NCBI GenBank assembly: GCA_958436995.1
Contig: CAUBMI010000041.1
Location: 1 to 20,475 of the forward strand
Direction of reading: 5' to 3'
DNA: 20,475 nt
Origin: an uncultured Collinsella sp.
Lineage (GTDB): Bacteria; Actinomycetota; Coriobacteriia; Coriobacteriales; Coriobacteriaceae
The stretch's first letter is position 1. The number at the start of each line of letters is the position of its first letter. The notes beneath the pieces were generated by a model. The model ran no database searches and was not told where the DNA came from. It saw only the letters and a list, made by a program, of their open reading frames with translations. Shown in pieces: positions 1 through 6,937 of this stretch. A program made the translations under genes and the position numbers.

Positions 1-872
1 TGGAATCCCTCAAACGCAATGACGCCGAGCAGGGCAATGACAATGGCGATAAAGGCAACCTTGACTGCCTGCGGAAATTCCGAGAAACGCAGCGCCTTTT
101 CCTCGGCGTAATAATCGGCGAAGCGCTCTTCGCCCGTGCTTTTGGTATACGCCGGCGCGGACGCGGCCTCCGGGTCATATTCCGGTGCAGGCGCGGCAGC
201 GTACGGATCGTTGAGATAATTGCTCGATGCGGTGCCATAATCCTCGGTCTCGATGCGACCGGTGCCAGTATGGCTATCGGAATAATCGGAATATGCCGCA
301 CCGCCCTCATAATCCGCGGCGCTCGTGTTGGCGGCAAAAAGCGGGTTAACTGGAACGTCGAGCACCGGCATGCCGGTTGAGGTCTCATCCAGATCGGCTG
401 CAGCCCAGGAATCGTAGGCAACCTGATGGGCAACGGGCTCATCGAGCCTTGTGATCGGAGGCTTGCGTGCCGCAGGAACAGGCAACTGCTGGGCGCTGTA
501 CATAACGGTGCTGTCGGCCGATTTGCCCTGCGTCGCTGCAGCGAGAAATGCCGCCGTCTCGGACGGGTCGCTTGCGGGGCGGGGAGCGGGCGCGGGCGCC
601 GAAATGGGTGCGGGCGTAGATGCGGGCGTCGAAACAGGCGGCTGCGCAGGAGTCGGCGCAGATGCGGGCTTAGGCGCAAGTGCGGGATTGGGGCTTGACG
701 GGCGAGCCCCACCGCCCATGAGTTCGTCGGCGGTCCACGGGCGATCATCCATCACGTCGTCAAGGCTCAGCGAAAACAGGTCGTCTTCACCCTCATCGAA
801 CATGCGGTGCACATGTCCACCAATTGCCGGAATCAATCCGCGACCGGTGCATGATGCCTTGCTCAACGCCAT
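1..872 (-). CDS. Pro/Ala-rich single-pass membrane protein, partial (C-terminus beyond window edge)
   Basis: On the minus strand an ATG at 872 opens a frame with no stop before the window edge, so at least 290 residues are visible and the C-terminus is missing. An AGGGTGG ribosome binding site sits six bases upstream. Residues 1-55 are a polar, acidic segment (MALSKASCTGRGLIPAIGGH, then a DEGEDD stretch). Residues about 58-105 are a low-complexity linker of Ala-Pro, Ser and Thr. Residues about 110-265 look disordered and rich in Asp, Tyr and Ala. A hydrophobic segment (VAFIAIVIALLGVIAF) at about 271-287 is followed by the window edge. The N-terminus is probably cytoplasmic, with an extracytoplasmic part still to come. 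I recognise no family. The plus-strand frames across this stretch are antisense shadows. Confidence 0.75.
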   Translation of the reverse strand, partial: MALSKASCTGRGLIPAIGGHVHRMFDEGEDDLFSLSLDDVMDDRPWTADELMGGGARPSSPNPALAPKPASAPTPAQPPVSTPASTPAPISAPAPAPRPASDPSETAAFLAAATQGKSADSTVMYSAQQLPVPAARKPPITRLDEPVAHQVAYDSWAAADLDETSTGMPVLDVPVNPLFAANTSAADYEGGAAYSDYSDSHTGTGRIETEDYGTASSNYLNDPYAAAPAPEYDPEAASAPAYTKSTGEERFADYYAEEKALRFSEFPQAVKVAFIAIVIALLGVIAFEGF

Positions 873-906
873 TCTATTCCACCCTTTCGAAATACTAATG
901 ACATCG

Positions 907-912
907 ATTATA
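907..912 (-). promoter_or_regulatory. Possible -10 box for the minus-strand membrane protein gene
   Basis: A perfect TATAAT reads on the minus strand 35 bases upstream of the ATG at 872. No convincing -35 box lies 16-18 bases further upstream, so this is a weak call. The 123-bp gap between the regulator gene stop (996) and this start shows no clear T-tailed terminator. Confidence 0.3.
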
Positions 913-995
913 TGGAACTTCCCAAGCGGCTCGGTCTTGGATTCGAGCTTTCCAGAACTCGCGCTCAAAAGGGGAGGGGCAATCTAGGCGAGTGC

Positions 996-1649
996 CTACT
1001 TGTCGTCGGCCGCCGCCTTGGCCTCATTGAGGTAGCTATAGAAGCTGTACTTGGAGATGCCAAAGAACTCGCAGGCGCGCTCGCTCGACTTGGAAATGAG
1101 GAAGGCGCCGCGACGGTCGAGGTAGCCAATGGCACGAATGCGCTCGTCTTTGGTCATGAGCGCCGCGGGCTTGCCCACAAACTGCTCGCACTCGTGCAGC
1201 AGGTCCTCGAGCAGGTCGCCGATGTTCTTGGTAATGGGCTCGGGCTCGGTGTAGCCCGTGCCGCCGGTGCCGGTAAAGGCGTCGAGCGAACGCTCAAAAG
1301 CCTTCATAAGCGTAATGTCAAAGTTGATGCCCAAAATGCCGACGGGCTTGCCTTCGTCGTTGCGGATAAAGATGGTCGAGGACTTGAGCAGCTTGCCATC
1401 GGTGGTTTTAGTGAGGTACGGCTCGCGGTCGTGTACGTCGGTGGTGCCCTCGTGCATGGACTCAAACACGATATGGCTGGGGCCGTCACCCAGTTTGCGC
1501 CCGCTGACGTGGCCATTTTCGATCACTACGATGGAGTGGTCCACGTCCTCGGTCTCCAGATCGTGGACGACGACTTCGCAGTTGGGGCCAAATTGGAGCG
1601 CCAGACCGTGTGCAAGGCGCTTGTAAAACTCAATCTGTGCGGGGGTCAT
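996..1649 (-). CDS. YheO/DauR-type transcriptional regulator (PAS-like + HTH)
   Basis: The predicted 217-residue protein has a YheO-like PAS domain at about residues 1-115 (PNCEVVVHDL, then IRNDEGKPVGILGINFD) and a C-terminal helix-turn-helix of the DauR/HTH_22 type at about 160-212 (IGYLDRRGAFLISK, FFGISKYSFYSYL). Such proteins are DNA-binding regulators whose PAS domain is thought to sense a small molecule; DauR controls D-arginine use. An ATG ten codons upstream (1679) is possible, but an AGGAAGG site overlaps that extension and sits five bases before the ATG at 1649, so I chose 1649. It is divergent from ygeX across about 277 bp, which suggests that it controls the diaminopropionate/purine genes. 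The ligand is unknown. Confidence 0.85.
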   Translation of the reverse strand: MTPAQIEFYKRLAHGLALQFGPNCEVVVHDLETEDVDHSIVVIENGHVSGRKLGDGPSHIVFESMHEGTTDVHDREPYLTKTTDGKLLKSSTIFIRNDEGKPVGILGINFDITLMKAFERSLDAFTGTGGTGYTEPEPITKNIGDLLEDLLHECEQFVGKPAALMTKDERIRAIGYLDRRGAFLISKSSERACEFFGISKYSFYSYLNEAKAAADDK

Positions 1650-1926
1650 GGGTGCCTTCCTAAAAATTAGTTTGGGCACACTTTGCCATAAACCACACTT
1701 GTTCGCAAATAACGAAAGCGTTGCTGCGTTATGTGACCGTTCGGCGGCGAAAAGGTACCGATTGCGGCAACTAACAATTTGTTAGGTTATCCAATCAAAA
1801 AGTGTGATAGAACATTACTAACAAACTTTTTGTTTGGCATCCACATAAAAGTTCAGCCGTGTGAATGGGATCGGGCTGAAACGCGTATGCGGGGGCCGGC
1901 AAGAGAGGACTTAAGGAGTTCACCGT
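1650..1926. promoter_or_regulatory. Divergent control region between regulator and ygeX, with palindromes
   Basis: This 277-bp region is far more AT-rich than its neighbours. It holds a near-perfect palindrome CTAACAATTTGTTAG (1771-1785). The half-site ACTAACAA recurs 47 bases further on (1770-1777 and 1817-1824). A second inverted repeat, ATAACG...CGTTAT, lies at 1709-1714/1727-1732, and CAAAC-TTTTT-GTTTG at 1822-1836. TGTGATAGA at 1803-1811 resembles an extended -10 element for ygeX, but no good -35 is visible. AAGGAGTT just before the ygeX ATG is its ribosome binding site. These are candidate operators for the divergently encoded regulator; binding is inference. Confidence 0.5.
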
Positions 1927-3141
1927 ATGGCCGATAAGATCCAGTGGGCGGGCAACACGATGCCCAAGAGCGATGACAAGCACTTGGGAATCATGAGCCT
2001 CGACCACGTGAAGAAGGCCCGCGCCTTCCACCAGTCGTTCCCTCAGTACACCGTTACTCCGCTTGCCCGCCTGGACGGCCAGGCCGCGCGCCTGGGCCTG
2101 TCCAACCTGTGCGTTAAGGACGAGAGCTATCGCTTTGGCCTCAACGCCTTTAAGGTCCTGGGCGGCTCGTTTGCCATGGCCAACTATATTGCCGACGAGA
2201 CCGGCAAGGACGTTGCCGACTGCACCTTCGATTACCTGACCTCCGATCAGCTGGCCGAGGACTTTGGCCAGGCTACCTTCTTTACCGCCACCGACGGCAA
2301 CCATGGCCGCGGCGTGGCATGGGCTGCCAACAAGCTGGGCCAGAAGGCCGTCGTGCACATGCCCAAGGGTTCCACCAAGCCCCGCTTCGATAACATTGCC
2401 GCCGAGGGCGCCACGGTGACCATCGAAGAGGTCAACTACGACGAGTGCGTGCGCATGGCCGCCGCCGAGGCCGACGCCTGCGAGCGCGGCGTCATCGTTC
2501 AGGACACCGCCTGGGAGGGCTACGAGAAGATCCCGTCCTGGATCATGGAGGGTTACGGCACCATGGCTTCCGAGGCTGCCGAGCAGCTGCGCGAGATGGC
2601 TATCAACCGCCCGACGCACGTCTTTGTCCAGGCTGGCGTGGGCTCGCTGGCCGGCGCCGTGGTGGGCTACTTCACCAACCTGTATCCCGATAACCCGCCC
2701 ACCTTCGTCGTGGTTGAGTGCGCACCGGCCGCCTGCCTGTACAAGGGCGCTGCCGCCGGCGACGGCGACCCGCGTATCGTGGACGGCGACATGCCCTCCA
2801 TCATGGCCGGCCTGTGCTGCGGCGAGCCCAACATCCTTGGCTGGGATATCCTGCGCAACCACACCACCGCCTTCGTGTCCTGCCCCGACTGGGTCACCGC
2901 TCGCGGCATGCGCACCCTGGGCGCTCCCGAGAAGGGCGACCCGCGCGTCATCTCCGGCGAGTCCGGCGCCGTGACCACCGGCCTGGTCGAGACCCTCATG
3001 CTCGATCCCGAGTACGCCGAGCTCAAAGAGCTCATCGGTCTGGACAAGACAAGCTCCGTGCTCTGCTTCTCCACGGAAGGTGACACGGACCCCGACCAGT
3101 ATCGCCGCATTGTTTGGGAAGGCGAATATCCCACTTGTTAA
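1927..3141 (+). CDS. ygeX: Diaminopropionate ammonia-lyase
   Basis: YgeX/DpaL is a cytosolic PLP enzyme (fold type II) that converts 2,3-diaminopropionate to pyruvate and two ammonia. The 404-residue length fits the family. Lys76 in GLNAFKVLGGSFA is the expected PLP-binding lysine. TDGNHGRGVAWAA is the typical Asn-containing PLP-phosphate/substrate loop, and VQAGVGSLAGAV is the glycine-rich phosphate loop. The start is set by AAGGAGTT eight bases upstream. It opens the catabolic block and is divergent from a PAS/HTH regulator. In E. coli ygeX also lies beside ygeY and ygeW in the purine-catabolic cluster, so diaminopropionate is probably the last intermediate here. The long frame antisense to its 5' half is a GC-bias shadow. 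Confidence 0.95.
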   Translation: MADKIQWAGNTMPKSDDKHLGIMSLDHVKKARAFHQSFPQYTVTPLARLDGQAARLGLSNLCVKDESYRFGLNAFKVLGGSFAMANYIADETGKDVADCTFDYLTSDQLAEDFGQATFFTATDGNHGRGVAWAANKLGQKAVVHMPKGSTKPRFDNIAAEGATVTIEEVNYDECVRMAAAEADACERGVIVQDTAWEGYEKIPSWIMEGYGTMASEAAEQLREMAINRPTHVFVQAGVGSLAGAVVGYFTNLYPDNPPTFVVVECAPAACLYKGAAAGDGDPRIVDGDMPSIMAGLCCGEPNILGWDILRNHTTAFVSCPDWVTARGMRTLGAPEKGDPRVISGESGAVTTGLVETLMLDPEYAELKELIGLDKTSSVLCFSTEGDTDPDQYRRIVWEGEYPTC

Positions 3142-3144
3142 TCG

Positions 3145-3170
3145 TTGGGCGGCGCAACGCGCCGCGCCAA
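3145..3170 (+). other. GC-rich stem-loop after ygeX
   Basis: Just past the ygeX stop, GCGGCGC (3149-3155) and GCGCCGC (3159-3165) form a perfect stem with an AAC loop. TTGG and CCAA extend it with one bulged G. No T-tract follows, so it is more likely an RNA-stabilising or pausing hairpin than a full intrinsic terminator. It lies directly upstream of the large palindrome in the same spacer. Confidence 0.5.
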
Positions 3171-3215
3171 ATTCCTATTAGACCCCCTATGTCCTGCAGA
3201 TGTATGAACCCGGGA

Positions 3216-3333
3216 GGCGGAGCGATACCTATTTGCTCCGTCGCGAGTTCCGCACGCAAAGGAAAGCACTTAATGTGCTTTCCGTCTTGCGCAGGACTGT
3301 CCGAGCAGCGGAGCAAATAGGTATCGCTCCGCC
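3216..3333. repeat. 118-bp long palindromic element between ygeX and ygeY
   Basis: Two perfectly complementary 25-base arms (3216-3240 and 3309-3333; the left begins GGCGGAGCGATACC) enclose a second perfect hairpin, GGAAAGCAC-TTAAT-GTGCTTTCC (3261-3283). CGCAA/TTGCG (3255-3259, 3287-3291) extends that inner stem. The stretches between inner and outer stems pair only partly. The whole can fold as one long hairpin in RNA or a cruciform in DNA. No open frame within it looks like a protein and no T-tail follows. It may be a MITE or REP-like element, or an mRNA-processing signal; I see no clear target-site duplication. Confidence 0.8.
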
Positions 3334-3373
3334 ACCTCACAGGTAGATTCCTTCGTTTGAAAGGTTATGAACA

Positions 3374-4759
3374 ATGGCTAAAGAACTCGATTTCGACGCT
3401 ATCAAGGCTGCTGCGGAGTCCCATCGTGCTGATATGACTCGCTTCCTGCGCGCTATGATCTCTCACCCCTCTGAGTCCTGCGAGGAGGGCGAGGTTGTCG
3501 CTTGCATCAAGGCCGAGATGGAGAGCCTTGGCTATGACGAGGTCAAGGTCGACGGCCTGGGCAACGTTATGGGCTTTATGGGCGAGGGCGACAAGATTAT
3601 CGCCATCGACTCCCACATCGACACCGTCGGCATCGGCAACATCGAGAACTGGGATGCCGATCCCTATGAGGGCTACGAGACCGACGAGATCATCTACGGC
3701 CGCGGCGGCTCCGACCAGGAGGGCGGCATGGCTTCTGCTACCTACGCTGCCAAGATGATGAAGGACATGGGCCTCATCCCCGAGGGCTACAAGATCATGG
3801 TCGTCGGTACCGTCCAGGAAGAGGACTGCGACGGCATGTGCTGGCAGTACATCTACAACAAGGACGGCATTAAGCCCGAGTTCGTCATTTCCACTGAGCC
3901 CACCGACGGCGGCATCTATCGCGGTCACCGCGGCCGCATGGAGATCCGCGTCGACGTTCACGGCACCTCCTGCCACGGTTCCGCTCCCGACCGCGGTGAC
4001 AACGCCATCTACAAGATGGCCGACATCATCGCCGACGTCCGCGCCCTCAACAACAACGGCTGCGACGAGTCGACCGACATCAAGGGCCTCGTCAAGATGC
4101 TCGACCCCAAGTACAACCCCGAGCACTTCGAGGACGCCCGCTTCCTGGGCCGCGGCACCTGCACCGTCAGCCAGATCTTCTACACCAGCCCCAGCCGCTG
4201 CGCTGTCGCTGACTCCTGCGCCATCTCCATCGACCGTCGCATGACCGCCGGCGAGACCTGGGAGTCCTGCCTGGACGAGATCCGCAACCTGCCGGCCGCC
4301 AAGAAGTACGGCGACGACGTGAAGGTCTCCATGTACATGTACGACCGTCCGTCCTGGACCGGCGAGGTCTACGAGACCGAGGCTTACTTCCCCACGTGGA
4401 TCAACAAGGAGACCGCTCCGCACGTCAAGGCCCTCGTCGACGCCCACAAGGCCATGTTCGGTGACGAGCGCATCGGCTGCGAGCCCAGCATGGACAAGCG
4501 CACCGGTCGTCCGCTGTGCGACAAGTGGACCTTCTCCACGAACTGCGTCTCCATCCAGGGCCGCTATGGCATCCCCTGCGTGGGCTTTGGCCCGGGTGCC
4601 GAGTCTCAGGCTCACGCTCCCAACGAGGTCACCTACAAGGACGACCTGGTCACCGCTGCCGCCATGTATGTGGCTGCCCTGAACCTCTACGATCCGAGCC
4701 AGGCCGATGGCGACGCTACCGTGTTCCGCGCTGGTCTGACCAACAACAAGATCGACTAG
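3374..4759 (+). CDS. ygeY: M20-family metallohydrolase YgeY
   Basis: The 461-residue protein belongs to the M20/ArgE/DapE-like amidohydrolases, dinuclear-zinc cytosolic enzymes that cut amide or ureido bonds. The metal and catalytic residues are present in order: His81 and Asp83 (DSHIDTV), bridging Asp114 (GRGGSDQEGG), Glu149-Glu150 (VQEED), Glu175 (STEPTD) and His414 (ESQAHAPNE). A lid/dimer domain lies at about 185-300 (HGTSCHGSAP). GAAAGG lies 11 bases before the chosen ATG. It sits between ygeX and ygeW as in E. coli. By position it probably removes a carbamoyl/ureido or amide group from a ring-opened purine product before YgeW and YgeX act; the exact substrate cannot be read from sequence. 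Peptidase activity is less likely in this context. Confidence 0.92.
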   Translation: MAKELDFDAIKAAAESHRADMTRFLRAMISHPSESCEEGEVVACIKAEMESLGYDEVKVDGLGNVMGFMGEGDKIIAIDSHIDTVGIGNIENWDADPYEGYETDEIIYGRGGSDQEGGMASATYAAKMMKDMGLIPEGYKIMVVGTVQEEDCDGMCWQYIYNKDGIKPEFVISTEPTDGGIYRGHRGRMEIRVDVHGTSCHGSAPDRGDNAIYKMADIIADVRALNNNGCDESTDIKGLVKMLDPKYNPEHFEDARFLGRGTCTVSQIFYTSPSRCAVADSCAISIDRRMTAGETWESCLDEIRNLPAAKKYGDDVKVSMYMYDRPSWTGEVYETEAYFPTWINKETAPHVKALVDAHKAMFGDERIGCEPSMDKRTGRPLCDKWTFSTNCVSIQGRYGIPCVGFGPGAESQAHAPNEVTYKDDLVTAAAMYVAALNLYDPSQADGDATVFRAGLTNNKID

Positions 4760-4780
4760 TCCCATTCCTTGATCTTGTTG
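4744..4780 (+). other. Stem-loop spanning the ygeY stop codon
   Basis: CAACAAGATC (4744-4753) and GATCTTGTTG (4771-4780) are perfect 10-base inverted arms, with the ygeY TAG (4757-4759) in the 17-base loop. The hairpin would include the last codons of ygeY. It is followed at once by a second, stronger GC hairpin, and no T-run follows either. A role in mRNA 3'-end protection or partial attenuation before ygeW is plausible. Confidence 0.6.
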
Positions 4781-4781
4781 A

Positions 4782-4806
4782 GCCGGGGACAGCCTGTGTC
4801 CCCGGC
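4782..4806. repeat. GGGAC-type palindrome in the ygeY-ygeW spacer
   Basis: GCCGGGGACA (4782-4791) pairs perfectly with TGTCCCCGGC (4797-4806) across a five-base loop. It shares the GGGAC/GTCCC core with palindromes at 8345-8380 and 12539-12581. No T-tail follows, so it does not look like a simple terminator; it may belong to a dispersed REP-like family. A TTGACT at 4815-4820 downstream could be a -35 box for ygeW, but no good -10 follows. Confidence 0.6.
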
Positions 4807-4960
4807 ACCCCCTGTTGACTTGGGGCCCGCGGTCGTTATCTCCCATGCTTCCTCAACGGTAGCGGGTCCTCGTCATAGCGCTCTGCATGTTCTAGCCACA
4901 CGCGCATGCCGGAGCACATCTACTCATTGCGATCGTTTCATCTATGGAAAGGATATTTAC

Positions 4961-6163
4961 ATGGACGCCAAGTTTACCGAGCTCGTCGAGCAGCTGAACG
5001 GCCTCGATTTTAAGGGCATGTACGGCAGCGACTTCCTGCACACCTGGGACAAGACCACCGATGAGCTCAAGGCGCTCTACATCGTCGCCGACGCCCTGCG
5101 CGAGCTGCGCGAGAACAACGTTTCGTCCAAGATCTTCGATTCGGGTCTGGCCGTCTCGCTGTTCCGCGACAACTCCACCCGTACGCGCTTCTCCTTCTCT
5201 AAGGCAGCCAACCTGCTCGGCCTTGAGCTGCAGGACCTGGACGAGAAGAAGTCCCAGATCGCTCACGGCGAGACCGTTCGCGAGACCGCTACCATGATCT
5301 CCTTCATGGCCGACGTCTTCGGCATCCGCGACGACATGTACATCGGCAAGGGCGACGCCTACATGGCCGAGGTCTCCGAGTCTGTCCAGCAGGCTTACGA
5401 GGACGGCGTTCTGGATCACCGTCCCACGCTCATCTCTCTGCAGTCCGATTCCGACCACCCCACGCAGTCCTCTGCCGACATGCTCTACCTCATCAACGAG
5501 TTTGGCGGTCTTGAGAACCTCAAGGGCAAGAAGGTTGCCGTCACCTGGGCCTATTCGCCCTCTTACGGCAAGCCGCTGTCCTGCCCGCAGTCGCTGATCA
5601 GCCTGCTGCCCCGCTTTGGCATGGACGTCACCCTGGCCCACCCCGAGGGCTACGACCTCATGCCCGAGGTCGTCGAGCGTGCCAAGGGCTATGCCGCCGA
5701 GTCCGGCACCACCTTTAAGCAGGTCAACACCATGGCTGAGGCCTTCGAGGGCGCCGACATCGTGATCCCCAAGAGCTGGGCTCCGTTTGCCGCCATGGAG
5801 AAGCGTACCAACCTGTACGCCGAGGGCGACGACGCCGGCATCGCTGCGCTCGAGAAGGAGCTGCTCGCTCAGAACGCTACGCATCAGGATTGGTGCTCCA
5901 CGACCGAGCTCATGGAGAAGACCGCCAACGGCCAGGACACCATCTTTATGCATCCGCTGCCCGCCGACATCTCCGGTGTCTCCTGCGAGCACGGCGAGGT
6001 CAACGCCGACGTCTTTGACATGCATCGTGTGGGCATGTACAAGGAGGCCAGCTACAAGCCGTACGCCATCGCAGCCATGATGTTCCTGCAGAAGGTTGCC
6101 GATCCCGCCGCTACCCTTAAGGCCCTCGACGAGCGCAACACCGCCCGTTGGTTCCAGGCCTAA
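4961..6163 (+). CDS. ygeW: Knotted aspartate/ornithine-carbamoyltransferase-family protein YgeW
   Basis: The 400-residue product has the transcarbamylase signatures: STRTR (72-76, in FRDNSTRTRFSF), which binds carbamoyl phosphate, and the C-terminal HPLPADISGVSCEHGEV segment. The N-terminal half binds carbamoyl phosphate; the C-terminal half binds the amino substrate. The length and the SGVSCEHGEV tail are typical of YgeW rather than OTCase or ATCase. The frame is open from 4769, but GGAAAGGA lies eight bases before the ATG at 4961, where family homology also starts (MDAKFTELVE). In this context it probably works in the phosphorolytic direction, taking a carbamoyl group off a ureido compound to give carbamoyl phosphate (for ATP via a carbamate kinase not in the window) and diaminopropionate for YgeX. 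That direction is inference. Confidence 0.92.
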   Translation: MDAKFTELVEQLNGLDFKGMYGSDFLHTWDKTTDELKALYIVADALRELRENNVSSKIFDSGLAVSLFRDNSTRTRFSFSKAANLLGLELQDLDEKKSQIAHGETVRETATMISFMADVFGIRDDMYIGKGDAYMAEVSESVQQAYEDGVLDHRPTLISLQSDSDHPTQSSADMLYLINEFGGLENLKGKKVAVTWAYSPSYGKPLSCPQSLISLLPRFGMDVTLAHPEGYDLMPEVVERAKGYAAESGTTFKQVNTMAEAFEGADIVIPKSWAPFAAMEKRTNLYAEGDDAGIAALEKELLAQNATHQDWCSTTELMEKTANGQDTIFMHPLPADISGVSCEHGEVNADVFDMHRVGMYKEASYKPYAIAAMMFLQKVADPAATLKALDERNTARWFQA

Positions 6164-6186
6164 AGCTGGGCTGAGGTAAGCCATGT

Positions 6187-6225
6187 AAAGGGGGCGCTCT
6201 GCCAACCGGCGGGGTGCCCCTTTTT
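6187..6225 (+). terminator. Intrinsic terminator after ygeW
   Basis: AAAGGGG (6187-6193) pairs with CCCCTTT (6217-6223), with further inner pairing (GCC/GGC), and the run of five T at 6221-6225 ends the structure. It begins about 23 bases past the ygeW stop. It should close the ygeX-ygeY-ygeW transcript, so the next gene pair probably has its own promoter. Confidence 0.75.
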
Positions 6226-6313
6226 GCATCGTGGGCGTGCGGGATAAGCGCTTTCGATGTAGATGCCCCGCGACTCGAGTTATGGGTACGATGGTTTCAG
6301 GGGAGGTATCGCC

Positions 6314-6925
6314 ATGAAACTTGGTTGCGTCATTATGGCTTCGGGCGAGGGCAAGCGGTTTGGCTCTAACAAGATGCTTGCCGATATCTATGGCAAGCCG
6401 CTGATTGCCCGGACCATCGATTCGGTTCCCCGGGGCTTTGACGTCGTGGTTTCGACGCGTTGGCCCGAGGTCGCCCAGATTTGCGAGGACAAGCATTGCC
6501 CGTGTGTGCTGCACGATGGCAAGCTCAGAAGCGAAAGCGTCCGTGCGGGCCTTTCGTGGGGGGCGAGCCGCGGCTGGAAGGGTTGCCTCTTTTTGCCGGG
6601 CGACCAGCCGCTCGTGAGTTCGGATTCTTTTGAGGCCATGGTTCGCGCGTTTGATGAGCGTGGCCGCAAGTATCCGGTGCGTCTTGCGTGCAACGGTGAG
6701 CCTTCGAGCCCGGTGCTCTTTCCGGCGGAACTGTTCGATGCACTTATGTGTCTTGAGGGTAAGGACGGCGGCGGTTCGATCCTCAAGGACCGTACCGACG
6801 TGGTGCTGGTCGAGGCGCGTGCCTACGAGCTGTGGGACGTCGATACCGTCAAGGGACAGCGACGCATAACGGAGCATATCGCCGCCTGCTCGTATTTTGA
6901 TCGCGTGGCCAACTGCATCAATTAA
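6314..6925 (+). CDS. mocA: MocA-type nucleotidyltransferase (molybdenum cofactor modification)
   Basis: The 203-residue protein is a GT-A fold NTP transferase of the MocA/YgfJ group. The N-terminal loop MASGEGKRFGSNK (8-20) is a variant of the LAAGxSxRMGxxK nucleotide-binding motif, and PGDQPL (95-100) supplies the metal-binding Asp. Characterised MocA attaches CMP to the molybdopterin cofactor used by xanthine dehydrogenase-type enzymes. The YgfJ subgroup accompanies selenium-dependent Mo hydroxylases and its exact nucleotide is less certain. The start is fixed by GGGGAGG eight bases before the ATG at 6314; an in-frame ATG at 6263 lacks a site and extends beyond the conserved fold. hyuA follows after 12 bases, so the two are probably cotranscribed. 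Confidence 0.88.
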   Translation: MKLGCVIMASGEGKRFGSNKMLADIYGKPLIARTIDSVPRGFDVVVSTRWPEVAQICEDKHCPCVLHDGKLRSESVRAGLSWGASRGWKGCLFLPGDQPLVSSDSFEAMVRAFDERGRKYPVRLACNGEPSSPVLFPAELFDALMCLEGKDGGGSILKDRTDVVLVEARAYELWDVDTVKGQRRITEHIAACSYFDRVANCIN

Positions 6926-6937
6926 TAAGGAGCAATT

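Noticed and set aside
451..987. 178-codon plus-strand frame at the left end
   Set aside because: It is antisense to the minus-strand Pro/Ala-rich membrane protein, which has a good ribosome binding site, a membrane helix and a frame open to the window edge; the plus frame is Gly/Ala low complexity.
1650..1926. Purine (guanine/adenine) riboswitch before ygeX
   Set aside because: Looked for because of the pathway; the conserved loop sequences and three-way junction are not visible.
3032..3340. Minus-strand frame across the large palindrome
   Set aside because: It is antisense to the ygeX end and then runs through the hairpin; the product has no recognisable feature.
3367..3381. Tiny ATG-AAC-AAT-GGC-TAA frame overlapping the ygeY start
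   Set aside because: Four codons only; it may affect initiation but nothing supports a leader peptide.
3365..4846. 493-codon minus-strand frame antisense to ygeY
   Set aside because: The translation is low-complexity Val/Asp/Gly/Leu, typical of the reverse of an Asp/Glu/Gly-rich GC-biased gene; ygeY has all its catalytic motifs.
6226..6313. Promoter for mocA-hyuA
   Set aside because: A promoter is expected after the ygeW terminator, and TACGAT near 6285 was considered, but no acceptable -35 box could be placed.
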